DNA from: Prevotella sp. | Lineage (GTDB): Bacteria; Bacteroidota; Bacteroidia; Bacteroidales; Bacteroidaceae | DNA length: 64,000 nucleotides | Reading direction: 5' to 3' | Assembly: GCA_017445845.1 (NCBI GenBank) | Contig: JAFSRY010000008.1 | Span: forward strand, 1 to 64,000 | Shown here: positions 1 through 8,336 of the stretch, in pieces | Layout of the letters: each line of letters starts with the position of its first letter | Numbering within the stretch: position 1 is the first letter of the stretch | Notes under the pieces: model-generated | What the model was told of the DNA's origin: nothing | Seen by the model: only the letters and a program-made list of their open reading frames with translations | Databases searched by the model: none | Program-made: the position numbers and the translations under genes

Positions 1-2
1 AC

Positions 3-164
3 CATATCGACGTAGCTCGTCAAGGTGGTGAGATTGCCCGCAATGCCCGTATGGAACTTGAAGCCAAGACAGGCAAATCCGTAGTTTCGCCATTAAACGC
101 CAAAGATGGTCTTTTGCTGAATCAGAAGATTAACTACAATATAGAGGAAAAAAGCGAACAATGA
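3..164 (+). CDS. DinD-like / phage antirepressor-like protein, C-terminal fragment (partial)
   Basis: An open frame enters from the left edge and ends at TGA 162-164, giving 53 residues. The stretch GGEIARNARMELEAKTGKSV followed by SPLNAKD matches, from memory, the C-terminus of DNA-damage-inducible protein D and related Bacteroidota proteins annotated as antirepressor-like. The BRO-N-type N-terminus would lie outside the window. Function in DinD-type proteins is poorly defined; E. coli dinD is SOS-induced. The gene sits directly against a decayed insertion sequence on the opposite strand, so this edge is probably an accessory region. Only the C-terminus is visible, so the identity is moderate. 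Confidence 0.55.
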   Translation, partial: HIDVARQGGEIARNARMELEAKTGKSVVSPLNAKDGLLLNQKINYNIEEKSEQ

Positions 165-222
165 CTACGACAGCAATATGTTTATTCGCTGCAATGTTGA
201 CAACTGGCCTTCTTACAGGAAT

Positions 223-561
223 AAAAAAATCAGACCGTCTGGCGTTCGCATCTGACAGGGTGCTGCGCTTGGGAACCTTCTCAATGCCTATGTGATGGAG
301 TTTGCGCACCTCGGCCGTCATGGCTGCTTCTATTTCACGCAATGAGTCGAAGCGCATGACAACGGCATACAGCATCGTGAGCAGGTGGGGGTACCCTTCA
401 AAGCTCTTCACATACTTCTCACCGCCGTTTTTACGGCTCATTTCAACAATTTTATCACGGTCGAGCGATTTTATCAGCTGACCATACACCGGCTGTCCGA
501 AAAATGTGTACTTTTGCCCATGGTTACTTTGATTTTGTTTGGCGACAGCAAAGGTAACCAA
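223..561 (-). pseudogene. IS4-family (DUF4372-type) transposase remnant, frameshifted and truncated
   Basis: The minus frame encodes GQPVYGQLIKSLDRDK, then a tract ending in STLSDANARRSDFF, the N-terminal DUF4372 region of IS4-like transposases. Homology stops near 223, after about 100 residues, and the downstream codons look unrelated, so the DDE catalytic domain is gone. A likely original ATG at 521-519 reads M-G-K-S-T-H-F in a different frame. The two frames would join if the five-T tract (A500-504 on the plus strand) had one more T, which suggests a homopolymer frameshift as well as the 3' truncation. No intact terminal inverted repeats were identified. The stretch 562-792 shows no convincing gene. 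Confidence 0.75.
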
Positions 562-792
562 AAGGCTGACACCGAACGCAGGTATCAGCCCTAAATTTAT
601 TGCTTATGAAAAAAGTTTAGCGGACAGTAATATATAATAATAAGGTATTGGCGAGCTACAGAAAGCCATCATTCACTATATGGCGGATGGGGAGTAGCTG
701 TGGTTCTCTATCCCAAGGACAGAAAGATTTGGCGGCATCCCACAACGGATGACAAATCCCTTTGCGACCTCGAAGCTAAATGTCTGTAGGTC

Positions 793-1248
793 TTATCGTA
801 TACGGTCGGCTGCCCTGACCAGTTTCTCATCAGAAACGATGGAACGGCGTGCCAGAAGCACGAACAGGCATGAGACAATGGGCAGGCTGACGGTCCATTG
901 AGGATGGAAGGTGTGGCCTTCATGACCAAGGAGGTAGCCAAAGAGAACTAACACTCCATACCAAGCCAACAAGAGAACGACGGACAAAGTACAGAGGGTC
1001 ATCTGCCGTTTGCGGTTCGTATACTTAAAAATGGTATAGATGCTCAACACCACTTGCACCACAAGAATAACAAACAAGGGCAGGACTCTGATTGAAATGT
1101 GATGATAGGCATCGAGTTCATAGAAATTGAACAAACGATAGCCGACTCCCATCGTCGCGGGTTCAAAGTGTCCTAACGGCATGAAAAGACAAATGCTGCT
1201 GACTACGGCTGCCAGCAGCAAATAGACTGTTTGGATACGTTGTATCAT
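793..1248 (-). CDS. DUF4293 family membrane protein
   Basis: A 151-residue protein with about four hydrophobic segments (near residues 7-25, 53-73, 85-107 and 118-135), so it is probably an inner-membrane protein. The opening (MIQRIQTVYLLLA) and overall pattern fit the Bacteroidota-specific DUF4293 family, whose function is unknown. Its ATG follows the TAA of rpoZ with no intervening base (minus-strand order TAA-ATG), which implies translational coupling. It is the last gene of the bamD-rpoZ-DUF4293 unit. That context links it loosely to housekeeping and envelope genes but does not define a role. Confidence 0.8.
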   Translation of the reverse strand: MIQRIQTVYLLLAAVVSSICLFMPLGHFEPATMGVGYRLFNFYELDAYHHISIRVLPLFVILVVQVVLSIYTIFKYTNRKRQMTLCTLSVVLLLAWYGVLVLFGYLLGHEGHTFHPQWTVSLPIVSCLFVLLARRSIVSDEKLVRAADRIR

Positions 1249-1593
1249 TTACTCTGCAGGGGTTGCGGTGGAAGCGTCTTTCGACGGGTCACGATAATAG
1301 ATATTTCCTTCTACGAATTCTTCCGTGGCAAGAAGGGTGGGCTTCGGAAGCTTCTCGTAGTATCTTGAGATTTCTATCTGTTCACGGTTTTCAAATACTT
1401 CCTCGAGTGAATCGTTGTAGGAGGCGAACTCGGCCAGCTTCTTGCTGAGGTCTTGCTTGATTTCCGACGAAATCTGATTAGCGCGCTTCGATATGATGGC
1501 TACGCTTTCGTAGATGTTGCCCGTTTCATCGCACAATTCCATGATGTTGCGCGTAACGGTGTTTACTGGTGCTTTTGACTTTTTGTAATCCAT
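1249..1593 (-). CDS. rpoZ: DNA-directed RNA polymerase omega subunit
   Basis: A 114-residue RpoZ/Rpb6-like protein. The core tract TRNIMELCDETGNIYESVAI then SKRANQIS carries the family's conserved helix, in which omega clamps the beta' C-terminus during RNA polymerase assembly. The C-terminal third (YYEKLPKPTLLATEEF then GNIYYRDP) is the extension typical of the Bacteroidota form. It lies between bamD, 35 nt upstream, and the DUF4293 gene, with which it is directly adjacent, and is presumably read from the bamD promoter. I see nothing unusual in it. Confidence 0.85.
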   Translation of the reverse strand: MDYKKSKAPVNTVTRNIMELCDETGNIYESVAIISKRANQISSEIKQDLSKKLAEFASYNDSLEEVFENREQIEISRYYEKLPKPTLLATEEFVEGNIYYRDPSKDASTATPAE

Positions 1594-1628
1594 ATGCTAT
1601 TTTTTTACTTTTTCATCTATTGTCTTTT

Positions 1629-2489
1629 TTACCTATTTTCTTCTGCACCCTCTGTGACCTTCTTGCATTTTTCGATATACCGGTCGGCGAGTGTTTTATA
1701 CTTCGAGTCGGGATATTCGTTGACGAAGCCGTAGCATTCGTCAAGGGCGTCCTGATAGCGGTCAATGCGCTTTGACTCGACGCTGAGCTGAGCTAACTCG
1801 TATTTGCTCTTCATGATGAGGAGCGAGAACTCTTCACGGAGCGACGAATAGGGATAGTCTTTCAGAGCGTTTTCAGCCGTAATGATACAGGCCTCAAAGT
1901 TGTTGCCGCCGAAACCGCAATTACCGAAATAGGGGCCGAGGTCGTAGTAGAGCTGGGCGTTATAAAGTTCTTTCAGAACAAGTTTGTCCTGCAATTCAAA
2001 TAGACGGTCTTGGGCTACGCTCTTGCGGCTTGACTGGGGAAAGCGATCGAGGAACTCCTGGAAAGCGGCGATGGCTTCGTAGGTTTCCGTCTGGTCGAGG
2101 CGTGGTTCCGGCGTACTCATATAAAGGCTCTGTCCTACATAAAACTGTGCCAGGTCGGTAAACTGACCGCCTTTCTGATAGGTCTGTGCATATTTCCTGA
2201 AGGTAGCCGCAGCACCTTCATAGTCGTTGCTCAGATATTGTGCCATACCAAGCATATAAAGGCTTTCTTCGGCATACTCGCGGCCCTTCATGAAATTGAT
2301 GACATCGAGAAGCAGCGTGGAAGCCTGGGCATATTTGCCACGGGCAAAGCTCTCTTTGGCATATTCATACTTATAGATGACGTCATTGGTCTTGTAAACC
2401 TGATTGAACTCCTTGGCACAACCGGACAGAAGCAGGGACATCGTTGCCAGCCCCCAACATACAACACCAATCTTGAGACTTTTCTTCAT
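1629..2489 (-). CDS. bamD: Outer membrane assembly lipoprotein BamD
   Basis: A 286-residue lipoprotein precursor with a signal peptide ending in a lipobox (L-S-G-C24), followed by TPR-like helical repeats over most of its length, for example YKYEYAKESFARGKYAQAST and the following YMLGMAQYLSNDYEGAAATF. This is the BamD/ComL/YfiO pattern. In the BAM complex, BamD sits on the periplasmic side of the outer membrane with BamA and helps fold and insert beta-barrel proteins. It heads an operon with rpoZ and DUF4293 behind a well-formed promoter. No truncation is evident. Confidence 0.88.
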   Translation of the reverse strand: MKKSLKIGVVCWGLATMSLLLSGCAKEFNQVYKTNDVIYKYEYAKESFARGKYAQASTLLLDVINFMKGREYAEESLYMLGMAQYLSNDYEGAAATFRKYAQTYQKGGQFTDLAQFYVGQSLYMSTPEPRLDQTETYEAIAAFQEFLDRFPQSSRKSVAQDRLFELQDKLVLKELYNAQLYYDLGPYFGNCGFGGNNFEACIITAENALKDYPYSSLREEFSLLIMKSKYELAQLSVESKRIDRYQDALDECYGFVNEYPDSKYKTLADRYIEKCKKVTEGAEENR

Positions 2490-2510
2490 GTCTTTTTACG
2501 TTTTGACGTG

Positions 2511-2541
2511 CAAAATTAATGATAATTCTGCGATTGGCAAA
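2511..2541 (-). promoter_or_regulatory. Bacteroidota promoter for bamD-rpoZ-DUF4293
   Basis: On the minus strand the -7 element TAATTTTG (plus 2511-2518) lies 19 nt from a -33 TTTG (plus 2538-2541). Both elements and the spacing match the Bacteroidota housekeeping consensus. The bamD ATG starts about 20 nt downstream. Confidence 0.7.
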
Positions 2542-2602
2542 GGTTTTAAACTAATTTTCGCAAAAAAAACTGCTTTATAACGTTTATTAGACAGATTTTT
2601 AG

Positions 2603-2610
2603 TAATTTTG
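2603..2610 (+). promoter_or_regulatory. Promoter -7 element abutting the uvrB start
   Basis: TAATTTTG fits TAnnTTTG exactly, but no clear -33 TTTG lies 19-20 nt upstream. The uvrB ATG begins at 2618, so transcription from here would give a leader of only about 5 nt. Confidence 0.5.
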
Positions 2611-2617
2611 CAGGTCT

Positions 2618-4690
2618 ATGGAGTTTAAGTTAACATCTGAATACAAGCCTACGGGCGACCAGCCACAGGCCATCGCTCAACTGACCGAAGGATTAGAGCA
2701 GGGAGTTCCCGCACAGGTGCTCTTAGGGGTGACGGGGTCGGGTAAGACATTCACCATGGCAAATGTCATTGCCCAGGCAGGACGGCCGACACTCATTCTT
2801 AGCCATAACAAGACGTTGGCTGCCCAACTCTATGAAGAGATGCGCAGCTTCTTTCCGGATAATGCCGTTGAATACTACGTTTCGTATTATGACTATTACC
2901 AGCCTGAAGCCTACATTCCTTCCACCGATGTCTATATAGAGAAAGACCTCGCCATCAACGAAGACATCGACAAGCTACGGCTGAGAGCCGTCAGCGCCTT
3001 GCTTTCCGGCAGGAAGGATGTTGTGATTGTATCCTCCGTTTCGTGCATCTATGGCATGGGCGGTCCAACAGCAATGTCGGCCAGCGTCATCGACATCCGA
3101 CGAGGACAGACCCTCTCGCGCAATGAGTTCCTCAGAAAACTGGTCGACGCCCTGTATGTCAGAAACGACATCTCGCTCGAAAGGGGAAACTTCCGCGTGA
3201 AGGGTGAGACCGTGGACATTGCCATGGCCTATAGTGACAACGTGCTGAGGGTCACCTGGTGGGACGACGAGATTGACTCCATCGAAGAAGTCGACTCCGT
3301 CACCTTCCATCGACTGGCATCCTTCGACAGCTATCAAGTCTATCCAGCCAACCTTTTCGTAACTTCAAAAGAGCAGACCGAACAGGCTGTCAGACTCATC
3401 CAAGACGACCTGACGGAACGCATACAATACTTTAACGACTTAGGCGACAGCATTAAGGCTCAACGCATTAAGGAACGTGTAGAATATGACCTCGAGATGA
3501 TAAAAGAACTGGGACATTGCAGCGGTATCGAAAACTATTCACGCTACTTCGACGGCCGTCAACCCGGCGAGCGACCCTATTGTCTTCTCGACTTCTTCCC
3601 CAAGGACTACCTGCTCATTATCGACGAAAGCCACGTCTCCGTACCGCAAATCAATGCGATGTTCGGCGGCGACCGCTCACGAAAGCAAAACCTGGTCGAA
3701 TATGGCTTCCGGTTGCCTGCAGCCTTCGACAACAGACCGTTGCGGTTTGAAGAATTCCACGAAATGATCCATCAGGTCATCTATGTATCTGCCACCCCTG
3801 CCGACTATGAACTGGAAGAGGCTGAAGGCATCGTCGTTGAACAAATCATTCGCCCCACAGGACTCCTTGACCCGGAGATAGAGATACGCCCGAGTGAGAA
3901 CCAGATTGACGACCTCATGGACGAAATCCTGACACGAAGCCACAGAGGGGAACGCGTGTTGGTGACGACACTCACCAAGCGAATGGCGGAAGAACTGACC
4001 GAATACCTGCTCAACCACGATGTCAGGGCCAACTACATCCATTCCGACGTCGCCACACTCGACCGCGTGCAGATTATGAACGACCTGCGACTCGGCACCT
4101 TTGATGTACTCGTGGGCGTCAACCTGCTTCGTGAAGGTCTCGACCTGCCCGAAGTGTCACTTGTCGCCATCCTCGATGCCGACAAGGAAGGCTTTTTGCG
4201 AAGTCATCGCAGCCTCACGCAGACCGCTGGACGAGCTGCGCGAAATGTCAACGGAAAGGTCATCATGTATGCCGACACCATTACGGAGAGTATGCAGAAG
4301 ACCATCGACGAAACCGCCCGCCGAAGAGCCCTTCAGATACAGTACAACGAAGAACACGGCATCACACCAAAACAAATCGTAAAAGCCGTCAAAGGCTCGC
4401 TGTCGTCGGCGAAGACTGTCGATGCCGCGTCGGCCACGCAAAGCGGAAAAAAGGGTGCCGCCATTCGCGAAATGCCCACGGCCTACAAGCCTTATGTCGA
4501 GCCAGACCCGATGGCGATGGCCGCCGACCCCATCCTCGAACGCATGTCGAAGGCACAACTCGTCAAGAGCATCGCCGACACGACAGAACTCATGAAAGAG
4601 GCTGCACGGCAGCTTGACTTCATCCAGGCGGCACAATATCGCGACGAAATTGTCAGGCTGCAGGCGCTTTTGGAAGAAAAGAAGGGTTAA
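2618..4690 (+). CDS. uvrB: Excinuclease ABC subunit B (UvrB)
   Basis: The 690-residue protein has normal UvrB length. It shows Walker A GVTGSGKT (37-44), the Tyr-rich beta-hairpin YYDYYQPEAYIP (90-101) that UvrB threads between DNA strands to verify damage, the Walker B DESH (336-339), the helicase motif QTAGRAARN (about 535) and a C-terminal UVR motif (about 650-688) that contacts UvrC. UvrB receives lesions from UvrA2 and positions UvrC for dual incision in nucleotide excision repair. The start is the first ATG, matching the family N-terminus. It has a very short predicted leader and appears monocistronic, with the next promoter at 4728. Confidence 0.97.
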   Translation: MEFKLTSEYKPTGDQPQAIAQLTEGLEQGVPAQVLLGVTGSGKTFTMANVIAQAGRPTLILSHNKTLAAQLYEEMRSFFPDNAVEYYVSYYDYYQPEAYIPSTDVYIEKDLAINEDIDKLRLRAVSALLSGRKDVVIVSSVSCIYGMGGPTAMSASVIDIRRGQTLSRNEFLRKLVDALYVRNDISLERGNFRVKGETVDIAMAYSDNVLRVTWWDDEIDSIEEVDSVTFHRLASFDSYQVYPANLFVTSKEQTEQAVRLIQDDLTERIQYFNDLGDSIKAQRIKERVEYDLEMIKELGHCSGIENYSRYFDGRQPGERPYCLLDFFPKDYLLIIDESHVSVPQINAMFGGDRSRKQNLVEYGFRLPAAFDNRPLRFEEFHEMIHQVIYVSATPADYELEEAEGIVVEQIIRPTGLLDPEIEIRPSENQIDDLMDEILTRSHRGERVLVTTLTKRMAEELTEYLLNHDVRANYIHSDVATLDRVQIMNDLRLGTFDVLVGVNLLREGLDLPEVSLVAILDADKEGFLRSHRSLTQTAGRAARNVNGKVIMYADTITESMQKTIDETARRRALQIQYNEEHGITPKQIVKAVKGSLSSAKTVDAASATQSGKKGAAIREMPTAYKPYVEPDPMAMAADPILERMSKAQLVKSIADTTELMKEAARQLDFIQAAQYRDEIVRLQALLEEKKG

Positions 4691-4727
4691 AAAGTATTAT
4701 TCCCTGCTTATTCACACATTATTTTAT

Positions 4728-4735
4728 TAATTTTG
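4728..4735 (+). promoter_or_regulatory. Promoter -7 element for the DUF4468-porin operon
   Basis: TAATTTTG is a perfect -7 match located 30 nt before the chosen ATG at 4766. No good -33 match is visible. Its position right after uvrB suggests an independent start for the next operon. Confidence 0.5.
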
Positions 4736-4765
4736 CAACACGAATGGCAACTTAACAATACAGAG

Positions 4766-5464
4766 ATGAAACAGAAAATGTTGTATTTCATAGTCTTGGC
4801 TCTTTTTCTGCCGCTTTCCATCAGTGCTCAGAACAACGGATGGGTCGTCGTCAATGACGATACGAAGGAAGAGGAGGCATCCAAGGTTAAAGAGTCCAAG
4901 ACTCCCAAGATGAGCCGCGAGGAGAGTGATGCCCCTTATCTCGCTGGCAAGGTGCCGGAAGTGGACGGACTTGTCACCTTCACACGAGAATATCAAGTGC
5001 CAGGCAAGACAGCCGCTGAACTCTATGAGCTCACCTACAAGCTGGTGCGTGCCCTGACCAAGGAAGACGGACAAATCAACAGCCACATCACACTTAAAAA
5101 CGACGAAGAACACTCTTTCGCCGCACGCTTCAACGAATGGATGGTGTTTTCCGAACACCTCCTGGCTGTCGACCGCACAGAGTTCCACTATTCGATGGTC
5201 GTCATCTGTGAGGACGGACGTGTCACACTGGGCATGAACCATCTCAGCTACATCTATTCCGACGGAAAGACCTACAAGACCGAGGACTGGAAAGAAATTA
5301 AGCTCGGAGGCGGACAAGCATACAAGGCAGAAGAATGGATTACCGACAAAGAAGCCATTAATAAAAAGGGAACCAAACTCCTGCGCTTCAACCGAAAATT
5401 CCGCATCAAGACCATCGACCGCATGAACGAAATTTTCGACATTTTCAATTCTGTGCTCCAATAA
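4766..5464 (+). CDS. DUF4468 domain-containing exported protein
   Basis: A 232-residue protein. I chose the ATG at 4766 because it begins a signal peptide (MKQKMLYFIVLALFLPLSIS, then AQ); the frame is open back to a TTG at 4733, but that TTG lies inside the promoter element. The mature part contains the DUF4468-like fold seen in Bacteroidota exported proteins, with the tract LVTFTREYQVPGKTAAELYE and a later VDRTEFHYSMVVICEDGRV. Function is unknown; it is presumably periplasmic or outer-membrane associated. It leads a unit with a small membrane protein and a porin. Confidence 0.75.
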   Translation: MKQKMLYFIVLALFLPLSISAQNNGWVVVNDDTKEEEASKVKESKTPKMSREESDAPYLAGKVPEVDGLVTFTREYQVPGKTAAELYELTYKLVRALTKEDGQINSHITLKNDEEHSFAARFNEWMVFSEHLLAVDRTEFHYSMVVICEDGRVTLGMNHLSYIYSDGKTYKTEDWKEIKLGGGQAYKAEEWITDKEAINKKGTKLLRFNRKFRIKTIDRMNEIFDIFNSVLQ

Positions 5465-5475
5465 AAACGCATATC

Positions 5476-5697
5476 ATGGACGAAATGAACAACACCTTCC
5501 ACCATCGGAAGACCGATGAGCAGCCCACCGACAAGCTCCTGCCCGTCAGAAACATACTGAACCTCATCTTCATGGCAGGCGCCATCGTCGGTGTGGTACT
5601 TTATTTCTTTACCAATAAAACCGTCGGCACCGTCGTCATCCTCAGTGCCATGGTCTTTAAGATGGCGGAGTGCTGCCTCAGATTTTTCCGTAGATGA
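5476..5697 (+). CDS. Small two-helix membrane protein
   Basis: A 73-residue protein with a charged, polar N-terminus (about 25 residues) and two hydrophobic segments (about 29-45 and 49-66), ending in FFRR. I do not recognise a named family. It begins 12 nt after the DUF4468 stop, and its stop overlaps the porin start by 4 nt (ATGA arrangement). Translational coupling makes it very likely to be a real gene. Its role may relate to the porin, but nothing in the sequence proves that. Confidence 0.65.
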   Translation: MDEMNNTFHHRKTDEQPTDKLLPVRNILNLIFMAGAIVGVVLYFFTNKTVGTVVILSAMVFKMAECCLRFFRR

Positions 5698-8015
5698 AGA
5701 AACGACAACTGCTTTCCATCCTCATTACCGTTGTGGCAACGGTGAACGCATGGGCTCAATTCCCGTCCGACAGCTACAACGGCATGTCTGCCGACGGTTC
5801 CCTCAACCGGCGAAATCGCGAAAATGCGGACACTTTGGGAACTGACAAAGAGATTCCGCGAGGCATTCGCGTATGGACCGTCGACGGTAAGTTCGGCGAC
5901 ATCAGGAAAGCAGAACCCGACACGCTCAGCTATCTCTTTCCAAACAGCATTTTCACAACAGGACGCTACGGAGAATACAACACCACGGGAAACCTCGGGG
6001 CACCACGCATCAACCGCATCTTCATCGACCGCAACAACGAAGGCGCCTTCATCTTCACTCACCCCTACGACTTCTTCATCAAACAGCCGGAGGAGTTTCA
6101 TTTCACCAATACCCTCTCGCCAATAACAAACCTCACCTACAACTCCGCAGGAAACCGTACCAACGGAGAAAACCATCTGTCAGCAAAATTCGCCGTCAAC
6201 GCAGGCAAACGCATTGGTGCGGGATTCCTCTTCGACTACCTCTACGGACGTGGATACTACGACAGCCAGAGTACTTCACTCTTCAACTATTCCATGTTCG
6301 GATCCTATCTCGGTGAACGCTATCAAGCACACCTCCTCTTTACCACCAACCACCAGAAAGTAACGGAGAACGGAGGCATCACCAACGACTTCTACATCAC
6401 ACACCCAGAAAGCTTCGACGACGACTACCAGACATCAGAGATACCGACCGTACTATCCAGAAACTGGAACCGAAACGACAACCAGCATGTCTTCCTCACC
6501 CATCGCTACAGCGTAGGCTTTAAGCGCAAAATACCGATGACCGAAGAAGAAATCGAAGCCCGCAAGTTTGCCATCGAATCAAAAAAACAAAGCGATGCAA
6601 AAAAAGCAAAGGAACGCGCCGAACGTGAGGCCGAAGAGAATGGCGACGACTTCGACGAAAGCGACTACAAGGAAGAACCCAGCTACGGCGGACGGCCTGA
6701 CAACGCCGCCATTGCCGGAACAGAGCCTGCAGACACAACAAGAAACACATCCGAACGCATCGCTGTCAACGGAAAGGAAATAGCCGACAGCCTCATGAAG
6801 ACAAAGGAAAACGTAGCTGAGGTCGACACCACATGGATGAAAGACGAATACGTCCCAGTGACAAGCTTCATCCATACCCTACACTTCTCCAACTACAAAC
6901 GTATCTACCAGGCATACACATCACCCGCGGATTACTATGCCGACACATTCTTCGGAGCCACCAGCGACTCCATCTACGACCGCACACGCTACTATCAGAT
7001 ACAAAACACCTTCGCCATCTCACTCCTCGAAGGATTCAACAAATGGGCAAAAGCAGGACTCAAAGCCTTTGTCTGCAGCGACCTGCAACACTATACACTG
7101 CCCGATGAAGAACAGTTTGAAGTGGGATACAACGAAAAATCACTCAGCATTGGCGGACAAATCGACAAGCAAGAAGGACACACGCTGCACTACACACTGA
7201 CAGCAGAGTCGTGGATCCTCGGTGACAACAAAGGAGAACTCTTCATCGATGCCGATGCCGACCTAAACTTCCGACTCTTCGGCGACACCGTCACTTTGTC
7301 CGCAAATGCATATATGCACCGCGAAGAACCAACATTCTATTACCGCAATTACCACTCCAAACACCTATGGTGGGACAACACCCTCGACTTCCAGACTCAT
7401 TCCCACATCGAGGGAAACATGACCTATCAAAAGACAAAGACATCACTGCGAGTCGCCGTCGACAACATCGACAAATATACCTACTTCGCAGGAAACTACA
7501 CCATTACGGACAGTTACGGACGAAATGAAAACACCGTGGCAGTGCGTCAGGCAGGCAGTCCCATCAACGTCTTCACCGCCTCACTCCGTCAAGACTTCAA
7601 GCTTGGACCGCTCCATTGGGACAACATCATCACCTACCAGAAGTCATCTGACAACGAAGCACTACCCCTACCCGACCTCAACATCTACACAAATCTATAT
7701 TTGAGATTTAAGATCGCACGCGTCCTCCACTGCGACCTGGGCGTCGACGCTCGCTACTTCACCAAATATCATGCGCCCGACTACAGCCCGATACTCGGAC
7801 AATTCGTCACGCAAGAATACGAACAGAAGACAGACATCGGTGACTATCCGATAGTCAATGCATACGCTAATTTCTGTCTGAAGGGTACACGCTTCTTCGT
7901 ACTCTACAGCCACGCCAATGCAGGCAGCGGAAACCGGAACTACTTCCTCACGCCCCACTATCCCCTCAACGAAAGCATCCTCCGGCTCGGCATCAGCTGG
8001 AACTTCTTCAACTAA
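5694..8015 (+). CDS. Putative porin (PF14121-like outer membrane beta-barrel)
   Basis: A 773-residue precursor with a signal peptide (MKKRQLLSILITVVATVNAW, then AQ). The mature protein has alternating aromatic and polar strands, for example AGFLFDYLYGRGYYDSQSTS and SIGGQIDKQEGHTLHYTLTA, and ends in the aromatic strand ILRLGISWNFFN, typical of outer-membrane barrels. The pattern matches the Bacteroidota putative porin family. A highly charged K/E/D-rich insert (about 283-328: KKQSDAKKAKERAEREAEEN and following) interrupts the barrel and probably forms a loop or plug. Transported substrate is unknown. It ends a three-gene unit. Confidence 0.75.
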   Translation: MKKRQLLSILITVVATVNAWAQFPSDSYNGMSADGSLNRRNRENADTLGTDKEIPRGIRVWTVDGKFGDIRKAEPDTLSYLFPNSIFTTGRYGEYNTTGNLGAPRINRIFIDRNNEGAFIFTHPYDFFIKQPEEFHFTNTLSPITNLTYNSAGNRTNGENHLSAKFAVNAGKRIGAGFLFDYLYGRGYYDSQSTSLFNYSMFGSYLGERYQAHLLFTTNHQKVTENGGITNDFYITHPESFDDDYQTSEIPTVLSRNWNRNDNQHVFLTHRYSVGFKRKIPMTEEEIEARKFAIESKKQSDAKKAKERAEREAEENGDDFDESDYKEEPSYGGRPDNAAIAGTEPADTTRNTSERIAVNGKEIADSLMKTKENVAEVDTTWMKDEYVPVTSFIHTLHFSNYKRIYQAYTSPADYYADTFFGATSDSIYDRTRYYQIQNTFAISLLEGFNKWAKAGLKAFVCSDLQHYTLPDEEQFEVGYNEKSLSIGGQIDKQEGHTLHYTLTAESWILGDNKGELFIDADADLNFRLFGDTVTLSANAYMHREEPTFYYRNYHSKHLWWDNTLDFQTHSHIEGNMTYQKTKTSLRVAVDNIDKYTYFAGNYTITDSYGRNENTVAVRQAGSPINVFTASLRQDFKLGPLHWDNIITYQKSSDNEALPLPDLNIYTNLYLRFKIARVLHCDLGVDARYFTKYHAPDYSPILGQFVTQEYEQKTDIGDYPIVNAYANFCLKGTRFFVLYSHANAGSGNRNYFLTPHYPLNESILRLGISWNFFN

Positions 8016-8243
8016 ACCCAGAAGCCAGCCCAACCCGAAACTTAGCTTCGTCCCACAAAAATAAAGAAAACAAGTGTTCTGCCTCCAAAAATAGCCTGAA
8101 ATAAGAAAATCATTTTTTATAGACGAAAAATCCCCTAAATTCACCCTAAAAGTTATCAAATTCTTTATATCTTACTGACAGGCAGGGTGTTACGGAAGAA
8201 ATGCGGCTGATGGAATTCGCTTTGGGAGAGTCTTCTAACAACA

Positions 8244-8305
8244 AGAAATCTCAAATCATTCCAAATCAATAATAATCATCTGATTTGAAACGATTTGAGA
8301 TTTCT
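8244..8305. terminator. Long AT-rich inverted repeat between convergent genes
   Basis: AGAAATCTCAAATC (8244-8257) is the exact reverse complement of GATTTGAGATTTCT (8292-8305), and an inner pair CAAATCA/TGATTTG extends the stem. It lies between the converging porin and serA genes, so it may end transcription in both directions, although it is AT-rich and lacks a distinct U-tract. The rest of the 8016-8336 gap shows no gene. Confidence 0.5.
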
Positions 8306-8336
8306 ACACGAATAGTATATCCACTTACATTCTGCG

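Noticed and set aside
2975..3337. Open frames on the reverse strand of uvrB and similar ones inside other genes
   Set aside because: They lie fully inside well-supported genes and show no recognisable domains; they are compositional shadows.
4727..5461. 244-codon reverse-strand frame opposite the DUF4468 gene
   Set aside because: The plus-strand gene has a signal peptide, family match and operon context; the reverse frame has none.
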